27,797 nucleotides of DNA from Acidaminobacter sp. (GTDB lineage: Bacteria > Bacillota_A > Clostridia > Peptostreptococcales > Acidaminobacteraceae), in contig WXFH01000018.1 in the NCBI GenBank assembly GCA_009881125.1, positions 1-27,797 on the forward strand, given 5' to 3'. This document shows positions 7,027-15,673 of the stretch, piece by piece (positions within the stretch are counted from its first letter, which is position 1; every line of letters starts with the position of its first letter). A program made the position numbers and the translations under genes. The notes under the pieces are model-generated. The model ran no database searches, had not been told where the DNA came from, and was given only the letters and a program-made list of their open reading frames with translations.

Positions 7027-8481
7027 ATGGCCGAACAGATCACGCGGCTCCGAAGTATGGGGACCTTCGTCCTGTCATTGTTATTTTTAGGCAACCTATT
7101 CTTGAAATCCGAACTGGTTTACGAGCTGTGTTTTTTGCTTATGGTCGCGGTCATAGTGCTCAGCCTGCCGGCCGTCACGGGTGTGTCCAGAGTGATTGGC
7201 TTTGCTTCCTTAGGCCTTAGCGTGCTATTATTACTGATCTACCGCGCACCTTTGAGTGTCTGGCGGCAAGCGCTTATGGGGAATCTCTACCTGGTGGCGT
7301 TGTTTACCATGGTGCCCATTTTGAGCATTCCTATCCAGCACGGGGGCTATTATTCGGCGCTGGAGAATTTTTTTAGGAGCCATGTCCATTCGACCAGTCG
7401 GTATTATGTGTTGGTGAGTTTTATATCGGCCTTTGTCGGGGTGTTGGTGAATCTAGCCGTCGTGCCGCTTGTGTATGAGATCGTCCAGGCCAGTGAGCTC
7501 AGCCGGAATAAAAGGCTGATGAGCTCGGCGATCAGCAGGGGGTTCACGACCTGCATGATTTGGGCGCCAACGACGGCCGCAGTCGCCCTGGTACTTCAAT
7601 TGTCAGGGGCTTCCTGGGGGCGTTTTTTTCCGCTGGGCATCCTCTGCGGGGTGATTTGCGGCATTATTGGCTATATTATGACCATGATCCAGGAACGCGG
7701 CGGGTTCGGTGCGTTGGGACTCGGCGGCGGCAATGAAGAGATAGAGCGGCATACAGAGCGCAATACGGAGGATCATTCGAACGTCATCTCGAAGGATGAT
7801 TCCCAAAATCCTTCCAGTGAAACCGCGAAGCTTCATAAGATTGTTGAACTGGCCGCCTTCAGCGTCATTCTGATGGTGTCCATTGCCGTGATCTCGGTGG
7901 TGACGGGCATCCAAACCGTCATTATTGTGTCCCTGGCAGCGCTGATTTTTCCTTTCCTGTGGATGGGGATGATTGGCCGGTTGTCAGTTTTAACCAAAGT
8001 CATTAAGACCTACTACTTTAAAGACCGGCTGACAAAGCTCAGCAGCGAGATCGTGCTGTTTGTAGGTGCCGGGATGCTTGCTGAAAGCATTGCGTATTCC
8101 AATCTCGGTCATTATATTCCTATGGTGCTTTCAAAGCTTGTTGGGGAGAGTGCTTTTTTGCTGTCGGTCGTCGTAATTTTCGGGAGCGTCATCCTGTCGG
8201 CAATGGGCGTTCACCCAATTATTCATATTACGATTATTGGCGCAAGTTTACAGGCGTCAGCTTTTGGAGTGTCGCCAACGTACATTGCCCTTCTGCTGGG
8301 AGTCAGCTGGTCCATGGGGATCACGCTGGCGCCGACCTCCCCGACGGTGATCACCCTATCAGGGCTGGCATCGCGGTCTCCGGTGCAGGTTGGTCTGAAG
8401 TGGAACGGGCTGTACGTGCTGATTTCGTCTTGTGTTCTGATAGTTTTCCTCACCGGGCTCAGAATGGCGGGGTGGCTGTAG
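7027..8481 (+). CDS. Polytopic membrane transporter, ion-transporter-superfamily-like
   Basis: The 484-residue protein starts at ATG 7027 after AGGGAGG. It has about 11-12 hydrophobic segments arranged in two halves separated by a hydrophilic loop at residues 235-275 (NEEIERHTERNTEDHSNVIS). Both halves end in a polar/Pro motif inside a membrane region: CMIWAPTTAAVALVLQ in the first and MGITLAPTSPTVITLSGLAS in the second. MGVHPIIHITIIGASL precedes the second motif. Paired re-entrant-like APT motifs and internal symmetry are characteristic of the ion-transporter superfamily (NhaC, CitM/ArsB, DctM types). The substrate cannot be read from the sequence. A repeat element follows the stop by 9 bases, then two further genes in the same direction. 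Confidence 0.65.
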   Translation: MAEQITRLRSMGTFVLSLLFLGNLFLKSELVYELCFLLMVAVIVLSLPAVTGVSRVIGFASLGLSVLLLLIYRAPLSVWRQALMGNLYLVALFTMVPILSIPIQHGGYYSALENFFRSHVHSTSRYYVLVSFISAFVGVLVNLAVVPLVYEIVQASELSRNKRLMSSAISRGFTTCMIWAPTTAAVALVLQLSGASWGRFFPLGILCGVICGIIGYIMTMIQERGGFGALGLGGGNEEIERHTERNTEDHSNVISKDDSQNPSSETAKLHKIVELAAFSVILMVSIAVISVVTGIQTVIIVSLAALIFPFLWMGMIGRLSVLTKVIKTYYFKDRLTKLSSEIVLFVGAGMLAESIAYSNLGHYIPMVLSKLVGESAFLLSVVVIFGSVILSAMGVHPIIHITIIGASLQASAFGVSPTYIALLLGVSWSMGITLAPTSPTVITLSGLASRSPVQVGLKWNGLYVLISSCVLIVFLTGLRMAGWL

Positions 8482-8490
8482 TCTTGCTGG

Positions 8491-8524
8491 GGCGAGGTGT
8501 GGGGAAGGGTGACCATCGGCAAAA
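8491..8524 (+). repeat. Repeated leader element, copy D
   Basis: The sequence reads GGCGAGGTGTGGGGAAGG then GTGACCATCGGCAAAA. It begins 9 bases after the stop of the membrane protein, so there is no room for a separate promoter and it must act within the polycistronic mRNA. Downstream, AAATAA (8522-8527) can pair with TTATTT (8544-8549). It ends about 45 bases before the next start. Confidence 0.75.
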
Positions 8525-8568
8525 TAAAGTCTTTGGTTGGAATTATTTGAGAAGAAGCGGGGAAGAGA

Positions 8569-8952
8569 ATGAATCGAGTTGAACTAAAGAAAAAGCTGGA
8601 CTCTGTGATGAGCCAGCTTCTGAGTGAAAAGAAAGTGATTTCGCCGCTGGATGTCTTGCTGGGCGCGGGGATCCTGTCGCCCAAGGATGTGGAAGACTGG
8701 CGGTTTGGGCGCGTGCCTTATCTTGAAAAGGTGTGCAGGGCTAATTTGAGCGTTATGACTTTCATAATGAAAGAGATCAAAAACTATGCCGATGGTGCCG
8801 GGCTGAAATCCTCTCATACGGGGTATGTTCGGTGGGGGACAAAAGGTAAAAAGGTGCCTCTCAGGTTCAGCAAGAGTGGGGACGCGAAAATTGAGGCGGC
8901 CTATGCGACGCATTATGTTGTGCGGACGCATCGGAATGTGGACGGGGAATGA
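8569..8952 (+). CDS. Conserved hypothetical protein, 127 residues
   Basis: The gene starts at ATG 8569 behind GGGGAAGAG. The product begins MNRVELKKKLDSVMSQLL and contains ISPLDVLLGAGILSPKDVED then WRFGRVPYLEKVCRANLS and a basic C-terminal part KKVPLRFSKSGDAKIEAAY. The DWRFGRxPYLEKV segment is very like conserved hypothetical proteins I recall from Bacilli and Clostridia. There is no signal peptide or membrane segment, so it is cytoplasmic. The charge and the WGTKGKKVPL segment could suit nucleic-acid contact, but that is speculation. The stop is contiguous with the DUF1284 reading frame. Confidence 0.75.
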   Translation: MNRVELKKKLDSVMSQLLSEKKVISPLDVLLGAGILSPKDVEDWRFGRVPYLEKVCRANLSVMTFIMKEIKNYADGAGLKSSHTGYVRWGTKGKKVPLRFSKSGDAKIEAAYATHYVVRTHRNVDGE

Positions 8953-8976
8953 GTGAGGAGAAGAGGGGTGAAGGGC

Positions 8977-9384
8977 ATGCTGGCTTTGAGAGGGCATCAT
9001 TTGGTGTGCCGGCTGGGATTTCGGGGGCTGGGCTACAGTGACGCGTTTGTCCAGCAAATGACGGAGATTGTTCATTTGCTGAGGACTTATCCTGAAATGA
9101 AGCTGAGGGTTATTGCTGGGCCGGATGTCCTATGTGACGCCTGCCCCCATCTCGTCGACGGGCAGTGCCAAACTGCGGGTAATAGCCATTCGGAAATCAG
9201 GATTCAGGCTATGGACCGTGCGGTGATTCAAATTCTGGACCTTCAGGTGGGGCATCTTTATACGGTTCAAATGATCAATGAGCGGATGAAGGCGCGCTTT
9301 GACAAGGCATCCTTTGACTTGGTATGTGCCGATTGTCGCTGGAGAGCACTTGGATTTTGTGAGGCGGGGCTTGAGGGATTGTGA
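8977..9384 (+). CDS. DUF1284 family cysteine-rich protein
   Basis: I place the start at ATG 8977, giving MLALRGHHLVCRLGFRGLGY, because members of the family begin MxxLRxHHLLC. A GTG at 8953 would add eight basic residues. The 135-residue product has the family signatures LRGHHLVC, GYSDAFVQQM, CDACPHLVDGQC and a C-terminal CADCRWRALGFC. The cysteine spacing (C-x2-C ... C and C-x2-C ... C) suggests an iron-sulfur or zinc site. The biochemical role is not established for the family. It is the last gene of the unit that starts at repeat copy C and is followed by a terminator. Confidence 0.85.
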   Translation: MLALRGHHLVCRLGFRGLGYSDAFVQQMTEIVHLLRTYPEMKLRVIAGPDVLCDACPHLVDGQCQTAGNSHSEIRIQAMDRAVIQILDLQVGHLYTVQMINERMKARFDKASFDLVCADCRWRALGFCEAGLEGL

Positions 9385-9449
9385 TAAATATACGGTGTTT
9401 TGGAAAATTATGGTCGGGAAATTGAACTCCTGAATAATGGCAAAATGAT

Positions 9450-9500
9450 ACCCACCCTATAGGCTCGATCTGATTGATCTAACCTGTAGGGTGGGTTATT
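9450..9500 (+). terminator. Terminator after the DUF1284 gene
   Basis: ACCCACCCTATAGG (9450-9463) pairs with CCTGTAGGGTGGGT (9483-9496) with one mismatch and a 19-base loop, followed by TATTTGTTGTT. It closes the unit 65 bases after the DUF1284 stop. Confidence 0.75.
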
Positions 9501-9664
9501 TGTTGTTAAAAGACTCAATTTAAATTGTTTCAAGTTCCTTATAAGGTCTTTCCAAATGGTGTTGCATGATAGATGACAAATACAATTTGCGTTTCAAAAT
9601 TCAACAAATGAACAATTTTAAAATACATTTTTGTGAATAAGCTGGCCCATTCAGATTCAGAGCC

Positions 9665-10366
9665 TTAATCATTGAAATGATTCACGGATTTTTCTGACTT
9701 CGCTGATTTTTTCATTAATGAGACAACATGTCCATAATCAAGGGTGTGACCTTGTCGTTTCAAGTTCCTGAGCTGTATGATCTCAGGCAGTTCTGCCAGC
9801 ACATAAAGGATTGTGATTGTGACCGCAAAAGCCACTTCCAGACTATATAGACCATTGCGCAGAGCAAACCAGGGTATGGTTAGGGCAATCCCACCGACAA
9901 ATGAAAACATGGGGGAGATACGCCCGAGTAACATTCCGCCTGCATGCGTCAGAAGTAAACCTACGGGACTGATGGCAAGCATCATCCCCATGATGCTTGA
10001 ATTCCCACCCCCACCTGAAAATCTGTGCCAGACTGGCCAAAGATGGCCAACCAGTACCGCTGTTGCTGCCAAAAGGAAATAAGGTGCCTCTGGAAACATG
10101 ATCCTTATGATTAAAGTAGGCAAAAATGCTTTTAAGGCATCGAGAACGCTAACCAGTATACCCCAGCGTGAGCCAAAGGCTATCATTACATTGGTTGCAC
10201 CTATAGCATGGGAGACCAGTTCGGCCTGAGCATCTGTAGTTGGTGTACGAATCAAGTCCGGAGCCGTACCTGGTTTTAGAATGGCAAACGAAAGACGGGC
10301 GAAAGATATTGAGCCAATGAGATAGCCAAAAAAGATTGTAAGTAAGGAGATATAATGAGATGACAC
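9665..10366 (-). CDS. PlsY-like glycerol-3-phosphate acyltransferase paralogue
   Basis: The minus-strand gene starts at GTG (10366) with AGGAGGG about 8 bases upstream and encodes 233 residues. It is polytopic, with PlsY signatures: GYLIGSISFARL near the N-terminus, GATNVMIAFGSRWG, and GHLWPVWHRFSGGGGNSS. In canonical PlsY the last motif is GHxFPVFxxFKGGKGVAT; here the Lys residues of FKGGKG are replaced (FSGGGGN), and a stretch around TPTTDAQAELVSHAI is inserted before GATN. PlsY moves an acyl group from acyl-phosphate to glycerol-3-phosphate in the membrane. The altered motif suggests a different phospho-acceptor. The gene lies 17 bases after the dikinase-like gene, so the two are almost surely one operon. 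Confidence 0.75.
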   Translation of the reverse strand: MSSHYISLLTIFFGYLIGSISFARLSFAILKPGTAPDLIRTPTTDAQAELVSHAIGATNVMIAFGSRWGILVSVLDALKAFLPTLIIRIMFPEAPYFLLAATAVLVGHLWPVWHRFSGGGGNSSIMGMMLAISPVGLLLTHAGGMLLGRISPMFSFVGGIALTIPWFALRNGLYSLEVAFAVTITILYVLAELPEIIQLRNLKRQGHTLDYGHVVSLMKKSAKSEKSVNHFND

Positions 10367-10383
10367 TGGAACGTCCCTCCTTT

Positions 10384-12696
10384 TTAAATTAATACAACAT
10401 CACCAGTGTAACCATTGACGGAAACTTGGACGCCGTCTTCAATACGACAAGCTCCCGCAACTGATACAACAGCGGGTATGCGGTATTCCCGTGCGACGAT
10501 TGAACTGTGAGACAACATGCCGCCTGATTCTGAAACGACAGCCCCCGCCTTGGAAAACAAAGGCGTCCAGCCAACATCCGAAAATGGAATGATCAGCACA
10601 TCCCCATCCTGTACTTTTTCAAATTCGTTAATGCCTTGAATTACTCTTGCCGGACCTGAGTAAGCACCAAGAGATGTGGGAATACCCCGTAGGGAATACT
10701 GTACAGAATCCATCACCGGTGGTTGTTCGGAACCCAGGATCATATCCGGTAAAACAGCATTACGGTATGACTCCATTGACCTTTGTCGTGAGGAAACCAA
10801 GTCCTGCTGCGGGACTGATTGCAGGTTCTCAAAAAGTTTTATCAGCTCATCCCAATGTAAATAGTAGATGTCTTCCCGATCATCAATGATGCCCCTGGCG
10901 ACCAATTGCTCACCAATTTTGATAAAACAAGTCCTGAATTGACCATATCCATAGGTATATAGGGAACTGATTTCTTCACGACTAACAGTGAGTCGACTTG
11001 TACGCCGGTAAATGATGCTCGTCGTTATACGCCGCATCCAAGGAATCTTCAGATCTTCAAAACATATTGTTTTTTGGACGGTTTTCACCGCCTGCTGTGG
11101 TCTGGCAATCATGCGCCGGATCAGTTCAGGCGTTTCTCGCCATGGAATGCTGGAACAGTCGTTCCCACTGTCGCTGAAATGACCGAAAGCTTCCAAAAAC
11201 ATGTCTATATCCCGCTTTAAACACGCCTCTTGTTCGGCAGACAATGGATCAGCGTCTCCCGGTTCATCACCTGAGTGTCCAAAATAACACTCGTGAAGCG
11301 CATGTAAGGTATGCTGAGGATTGTATTTCAATGCAGCTTCCCTGCTGCCCTCAAGCTCCAGCATGCGAACATCATATCCGTACTGCTTTAAAAGGGCAGC
11401 CAGCATCTGATAGTGCATCATGGCCAGCAAGGGGATAATTATATTGTAGTAAGCCACTTCCTGTGTCTCATGAAAAATCACAGATACCTTTTGCAGCCAT
11501 TCTTCTGGTGTCAGGTCCGTCTTCATACTTGCGATCAGGTTCTCATAGGCATTTTTTTTATTCCTGACTAAGCGCTGGAGACGGTGATGAACACCAATAA
11601 AACTTAGAGCAAATACAATTAATCGTGGTAATCGCGGAATGATTCCAAAACCGGGATGCATATGGGGTTTTTCCGGTCCATCCTGCTCCAAACCAAATAA
11701 TAGTTCCAGAGCCTCGCCCGGCATGCCCAAACGCTCAAACACACGTGCAAAAATACCCATATTGAAGTAGGCACGGTTGTAAAAATAACCTGTTAGGCTA
11801 TCAGGTTCCCATGAATGGTCTCCTGTAAGTTTAGTTAAGATTTTGACCCAAGTCGGATTAATTAGTCGAGTATTAATGGACCATACCAGAGGCTTGATAA
11901 CCCCCGGCAACATTTCACGTGCAATCCGGTTGGAATAGACCGGAATATCAAGTCTTGTAATTGGGCGAACTTGAAGGAAGTATAGCTTTTCGCCATCCCA
12001 TGCCCATTCCAGATCCGCTGGACGCTGATACTTTCTGGCAATAATGGTGGCCTGTTCTATGATCTCCCTAGCCAGCGATTCCTTCATTCCACTCTCTACG
12101 GGTTTCTGAGTCCATTTTCCCCACTTGCTCACCCAACGGTCGGGATCTCGATGTTCCTGAATTTGTGATTCTCCCAGACCTGTACCCGCCTCAATAATCG
12201 TTTCAGACAAACCTGTCACAGGATTTTTTGTGAAAACCACCCCGGAAAACTGAGCCTGTACCATTTCTTGGATGATAACGGCCATACGTGGAACTGTGCC
12301 CTCGGGCATAATGCAATTCCAATATGCCTTGAATTCTGGGGACTCCAGGGATGCCCAAACAGTGACAACAGAATTAAGTATGTTTTCAATTTCCTGTACT
12401 TGGAGAAAGCTTTTAAATAACCCCGCGCAAGAAAAATCACCCGAGTCTTCAACAGAGGCAGAAGAGCGTACCGCGTATAATTTCATTGGATCAATGTATT
12501 TGATTAGTTCTTTGCGAAGGGTATTCAGTGTAAGCTGACTATCCTTTTTATGATCCTCGCAGGCCGTCCATATGATGACCCAGCTATTTGGAACTACCTT
12601 TCCCTGACGCAATAAAAAATGAATATTCGCTGCCTTGCTGCCTGCATAAGGGTGCAACCTTCTACTTGAAAGCGAGTAAATGTAATGTCTGGACAT
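10384..12696 (-). CDS. PEP-synthase/rifampin-phosphotransferase-like dikinase
   Basis: The 770-residue protein starts at ATG (12696) after AAAGGTGTG. Residues 15-250 form the PPDK/PEP-synthase ATP-grasp: SKAANIHFLLRQGKVVPNSW, the loop AVRSSASVEDSGDFSCAGLF (75-94), GLGESQIQEHRDPDRW, and DLEWAWDGEKLYFLQVRPIT. The middle 400 residues are family-specific and helical. The C-terminus is the phosphohistidine swivel domain with ESGGMLSHSSIVAREYRIPA, His730 being the expected phospho-carrier. The order ATP-grasp, middle domain, His domain matches rifampin phosphotransferase and related enzymes rather than true PEP synthase, which has a C-terminal barrel for pyruvate. Such enzymes transfer the beta phosphate of ATP to a small hydroxyl compound. 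The substrate is unknown; the PlsY-like neighbour hints at a lipid-related alcohol. Confidence 0.8.
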   Translation of the reverse strand: MSRHYIYSLSSRRLHPYAGSKAANIHFLLRQGKVVPNSWVIIWTACEDHKKDSQLTLNTLRKELIKYIDPMKLYAVRSSASVEDSGDFSCAGLFKSFLQVQEIENILNSVVTVWASLESPEFKAYWNCIMPEGTVPRMAVIIQEMVQAQFSGVVFTKNPVTGLSETIIEAGTGLGESQIQEHRDPDRWVSKWGKWTQKPVESGMKESLAREIIEQATIIARKYQRPADLEWAWDGEKLYFLQVRPITRLDIPVYSNRIAREMLPGVIKPLVWSINTRLINPTWVKILTKLTGDHSWEPDSLTGYFYNRAYFNMGIFARVFERLGMPGEALELLFGLEQDGPEKPHMHPGFGIIPRLPRLIVFALSFIGVHHRLQRLVRNKKNAYENLIASMKTDLTPEEWLQKVSVIFHETQEVAYYNIIIPLLAMMHYQMLAALLKQYGYDVRMLELEGSREAALKYNPQHTLHALHECYFGHSGDEPGDADPLSAEQEACLKRDIDMFLEAFGHFSDSGNDCSSIPWRETPELIRRMIARPQQAVKTVQKTICFEDLKIPWMRRITTSIIYRRTSRLTVSREEISSLYTYGYGQFRTCFIKIGEQLVARGIIDDREDIYYLHWDELIKLFENLQSVPQQDLVSSRQRSMESYRNAVLPDMILGSEQPPVMDSVQYSLRGIPTSLGAYSGPARVIQGINEFEKVQDGDVLIIPFSDVGWTPLFSKAGAVVSESGGMLSHSSIVAREYRIPAVVSVAGACRIEDGVQVSVNGYTGDVVLI

Positions 12697-13126
12697 TTAA
12701 ATCACACCTTTCATGCATCTCGATTCATTTTTTTCTCATCAGCAAGAATGTGCTATATTGAAAAATCTTAATTATATTTTCTCACATGTATTCTTCGCGG
12801 TTCGGGTATTCAATAATGCTTTTATTTAATTAAAAAAGGGACTCATTGTGAAATTACAACCGGATTCTAACTTTTAAAAAACTTTGGACACGCAGCATAC
12901 AGCAAGTAAGCAGCCCTCTTTACTCTAAACGCATAGTGAATTATAAAACACAGCGACAAATGCAATCTACCAGAATCTCATAGAGATATTACCCATTTGT
13001 TACAGCCAACCCTCAAGAATATTGAGTCTCCTGAGAAGCTCTTACTTGTAATGATTTTCGGAACGCGAACTTCATACAATATATGAATGAAACTCGGTGT
13101 CAGACACCCGGTTTCACTCAAAAATT
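12697..13126. other. Intergenic region between two minus-strand units
   Basis: I see no coding frame of note. The right part of the segment must hold the promoter of the dikinase-PlsY operon. Candidates on the minus strand are a TATAAT at about 12774-12779 without a good -35, and TTGAAT with TACATG 17 bases on. CTCAA/TTGAG form a small hairpin near 13011-13026. The right end carries a larger imperfect palindrome (separate entry). It could hold remnants of a decayed element. Confidence 0.4.
13086..13118. repeat. Palindrome with GGTGTCAGACACC core
   Basis: GGTGT and ACACC (core 13096-13108) pair around CAG, and TGAAAC (13088-13093) pairs outside with GTTTCA (13111-13116). I know this GGTGTCAGACACC-type hairpin as a recurrent intergenic palindrome in many bacterial genomes, often discussed with REP-like sequences. 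Only one copy is in the window, so its repeat nature cannot be shown here. Confidence 0.45.
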
Positions 13127-13175
13127 AAATGACCACGACCAGCAAATAATTTATTGCTGATCTTGGTCATTTTTT
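13127..13175. terminator. Terminator of the permease/amidohydrolase operon
   Basis: Imperfect stem: AATGACCA ... CCAGCAAATAA on the left pairs with TTATTGCTG ... TGGTCATT on the right, ending in TTTTTT on plus and in TTTAATTTTT on minus. It lies 10 bases after the last minus-strand gene, and can act in both directions. Confidence 0.75.
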
Positions 13176-13184
13176 GTACATTGT

Positions 13185-13697
13185 CTACCGTACGCTGACT
13201 GATTCCTCGCCGAGCCTCTTGGTCCTGTGAATCACACTTATGAAATAGGTTACCCCGACCAGCAGGAACGCCCCGCCCGCATACAATGCGAACAACCATT
13301 TCAGGGTGGACTGCTCCGGAAAGATCAAAGCGACAGTAAAATAGCAGAAGGCATAGTTGTTGAAGAGGGTATGGGACAAGTCCCCAAGCACTATAAGAAA
13401 AAAGATAGCCAGGAACACCAAAGAGTATATGCTCGCCTGCAAGCCGAGTAGGGGTGCCAGCAGCTCGACGCCGTGAAAAAGACCCAGGGCGGCCAGAAGT
13501 CCCACAGTCGCACCACTGAAGATGCTTTTGATTTTCTCCCCCTTAGCGCCGCCTTCTAAGAAAAAGAGCAGCAACAAGGATGCCGGCCACACGTCATGGA
13601 TCCCTAAAGTGCTGAAGGTGAACAACATGACGCATATGAGCGACGCGACTACGACGCCCAGCTTTAAAGTTGTTCCTTTGAGTTTTACTGCTGACAT
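13185..13697 (-). CDS. Small polytopic membrane protein, possibly DUF1097-like
   Basis: The gene starts at ATG (13697), 7 bases after AGGAGG, and encodes 170 residues with about five membrane helices. A first helix (LKLGVVVASLICVMLFTF) is followed by VWPASLLLLFFLEGGAKGEK and repeated G/A-rich helices. The GGxKG turn after the second helix reminds me of DUF1097 (YcdZ-type) inner membrane proteins, but the match is weak. It is the last gene of the four-gene minus-strand unit, 25 bases after the amidohydrolase stop. The function is unknown; it may assist transport of the amidohydrolase substrate or product. Confidence 0.6.
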   Translation of the reverse strand: MSAVKLKGTTLKLGVVVASLICVMLFTFSTLGIHDVWPASLLLLFFLEGGAKGEKIKSIFSGATVGLLAALGLFHGVELLAPLLGLQASIYSLVFLAIFFLIVLGDLSHTLFNNYAFCYFTVALIFPEQSTLKWLFALYAGGAFLLVGVTYFISVIHRTKRLGEESVSVR

Positions 13698-13722
13698 GGA
13701 TGTGCCTCCTAAGGCTGAAGTG

Positions 13723-14922
13723 TTATTTATTATGTTTCAACCACGACATAGCGACGTGGGCATAGAGTGCCGCACCCACATGAAGGGCCTCTTCGTCGAA
13801 CATTACCTTAGGGTGATGCATTGGGAACGTGTAATTTTCTTCAGGTGAACCGGCGGCAAGGGAAACCATGATGGAAGGCACTTCCAAGCTCACATGTGAA
13901 AAGTCTTCTGAACCGGACATTTTAGTAAAACCAATCGCAGCCGGATCGATGAGGCGATCTGCAGCAACCAAATCAGATGCAAAAGTGTAAACCTGATCCC
14001 TCAATTTTTGGTCCACAACGACACTTGGACAGCCTCTTTCAAAGACGACCTCTGCAGAAGCTCTGTAGGTGGCCGCAACGCCAGAGGCTATTTCTTCAAT
14101 GCGCTGTTTAACATAGCTTCTGGTTTCTTCACCAAAAGTTCTTGCAGTTCCGGCAAGGTAGGCCATGTCAGGAATGACGTTGGAAGTCGAGCCCCCATGC
14201 ATTTGCCCAATGGTCAATGCGACATTGTCGCCTGGCGCCACTTCTCTGGACAGGATTTCCTGAAGTCCAATGTGGATATGGGAGATGACGTTTAATGGAT
14301 CTACGGTTGTATTAGGCATTGCACCATGGCCGCCTTTGCCCTGAACGCTGATATTAAACCAGTCTGCGGCCGCTGAGAGCACGCCGCCTTGCGGGACCAG
14401 GACGGAACCGCTCGGCAGAGGCATACCGGACATCACGTGAATCATCATGGCGGCATCAACGGTTGGATTTTTAAGCACGCCGGCATCGATCATGGCTTTC
14501 GCACCGTGTAGCGTTTCCTCGGCAGGCTGAAACATCAATTTGACCTGTCCGTCAAGCTCATCCTCGTGTTCCTTAAGCAGTTGAGCCGCGCCCAGCAGCA
14601 TAGCAGTGTGCATGTCGTGACCACAGGCGTGCATATGGCCGGTATTGGATTTGAAGTGCAGTGTGTTTTCTTCGACCATCGGCAGAGCATCCATATCTGC
14701 TCTGAGTAGGAACGTCTTGCCCTTTCTTTTTCCGGCGAGGGCAACAATGCCGGACTGACAAATTTCTTCAGGCTCATAGCCCATGGCTTTCAATTCGGAT
14801 AGGACATATTGCGTCGTGATGGGCAGGTCATTGTGAATTTCGGCATTTTCGTGGATGAATCTTCTGTGTCGAACAAGAGTCTCTTTATGAGATAATGCTT
14901 TTGAGATCATTTTGTGCTTCAT
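13723..14922 (-). CDS. M20 family metallo-amidohydrolase (N-acyl amino acid/hippurate hydrolase type)
   Basis: The 399-residue enzyme starts at ATG (14922) with GAGGAGG 5 bases upstream. M20D hallmarks are LRADMDALPM (73-82), the metal-binding HACGHDMHTAMLLGAA with Cys100 and His102, FQPAEET with Glu135/Glu136, His162 in MMIHVMSG, and MSGSEDFSHV near the C-terminus. The lid domain lies around residues 185-300 (GKGGHGAMPNTTVDPLN). Enzymes of this group hydrolyse N-acyl or aromatic-acyl amino acids (hippurate, indole-3-acetyl amino acids, N-acetylated amino acids) with two divalent metals, in the cytoplasm. There is no signal peptide. Co-location with two permease-like genes indicates uptake and hydrolysis of an acylated amino acid or small peptide. 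Confidence 0.9.
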   Translation of the reverse strand: MKHKMISKALSHKETLVRHRRFIHENAEIHNDLPITTQYVLSELKAMGYEPEEICQSGIVALAGKRKGKTFLLRADMDALPMVEENTLHFKSNTGHMHACGHDMHTAMLLGAAQLLKEHEDELDGQVKLMFQPAEETLHGAKAMIDAGVLKNPTVDAAMMIHVMSGMPLPSGSVLVPQGGVLSAAADWFNISVQGKGGHGAMPNTTVDPLNVISHIHIGLQEILSREVAPGDNVALTIGQMHGGSTSNVIPDMAYLAGTARTFGEETRSYVKQRIEEIASGVAATYRASAEVVFERGCPSVVVDQKLRDQVYTFASDLVAADRLIDPAAIGFTKMSGSEDFSHVSLEVPSIMVSLAAGSPEENYTFPMHHPKVMFDEEALHVGAALYAHVAMSWLKHNK

Positions 14923-14956
14923 GGTGTCCTCCTCGAGTGCTTATGTGCTTATGTGC

Positions 14957-15661
14957 TTACTCGCTCATTTCCTCAGCGCTTCTCTGAATGGCACTGCGTT
15001 TGACTTTATACAGGACAAAGCTCCAACCGACTGCAATGACAAGGAAGACCGGCATCAGAAACGCCTGGTAGCGCGCCACCATTGGATAGCCTATGGCCAA
15101 GGTCACGGCTGCGGCAGCAAGACACGGCACAGAGGCTGTGCGGAGATCTTTGACGAAAACCGGTGTCGCAAGTGCGCCAAGAAGCGCGGGCATCAGGTTT
15201 GAGAAGGCAGGCGCCAGAAATGGGGACTGAAGGAGCGGCAGAAATTGCCCTACGAAAAGCATCCCTATAAAAATGATCAAGGTCGTCATAATGGAAGATG
15301 CCGCAATTGAAATCATGGAGATGACCTCAGATTCCTTCGAGCCGGTCGCGTAGCCGGCAATTTTTATGCCGCTTAGGGCTGCAGGCAGCTTAAGATTGCC
15401 TATGTTGCCGGTTATGAATGAAAGATACTGGCCGCCAGCGCCGAGGATAGGGGCATAGGAGAAGAATTCAATCGCGCCTATGATCCCGAAAAGGCTGAAG
15501 GCGCCAACGAAAGCGGTAAGGGTTTTATCCGCCTCGACCTCAATGCCAAAGATCATGGTCATAACAACAGGTACGCTGATTAACGCGACGAGCATGACGG
15601 CAGTCGAGATTTTGCCCAATCTATGCAAAGAAGTTTCGTAATTTCTGTTTGACTGGTTCAT
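14957..15661 (-). CDS. Membrane protein, partner of the DUF5058-like permease
   Basis: The gene starts at ATG (15661) behind AAGGGGGA and encodes 234 residues with about six membrane helices, an N-terminal cytoplasmic tail (MNQSNRNYETSLHRLGKIST) and a basic C-terminal end. A conserved-looking loop reads YAPILGAGGQYLSFITGNIG then NLKLPAALSG. I know pairs of this type next to DUF5058 proteins but no assigned activity. It is 12 bases downstream of the DUF5058-like gene and 34 bases before the amidohydrolase. The two short membrane proteins could be the halves of a heteromeric transporter. The spacer after it holds three tandem copies of an 8-base unit (GTGCTTAT/C, 14937-14960). Confidence 0.7.
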   Translation of the reverse strand: MNQSNRNYETSLHRLGKISTAVMLVALISVPVVMTMIFGIEVEADKTLTAFVGAFSLFGIIGAIEFFSYAPILGAGGQYLSFITGNIGNLKLPAALSGIKIAGYATGSKESEVISMISIAASSIMTTLIIFIGMLFVGQFLPLLQSPFLAPAFSNLMPALLGALATPVFVKDLRTASVPCLAAAAVTLAIGYPMVARYQAFLMPVFLVIAVGWSFVLYKVKRSAIQRSAEEMSE

Positions 15662-15673
15662 TTGAGTTCCCCC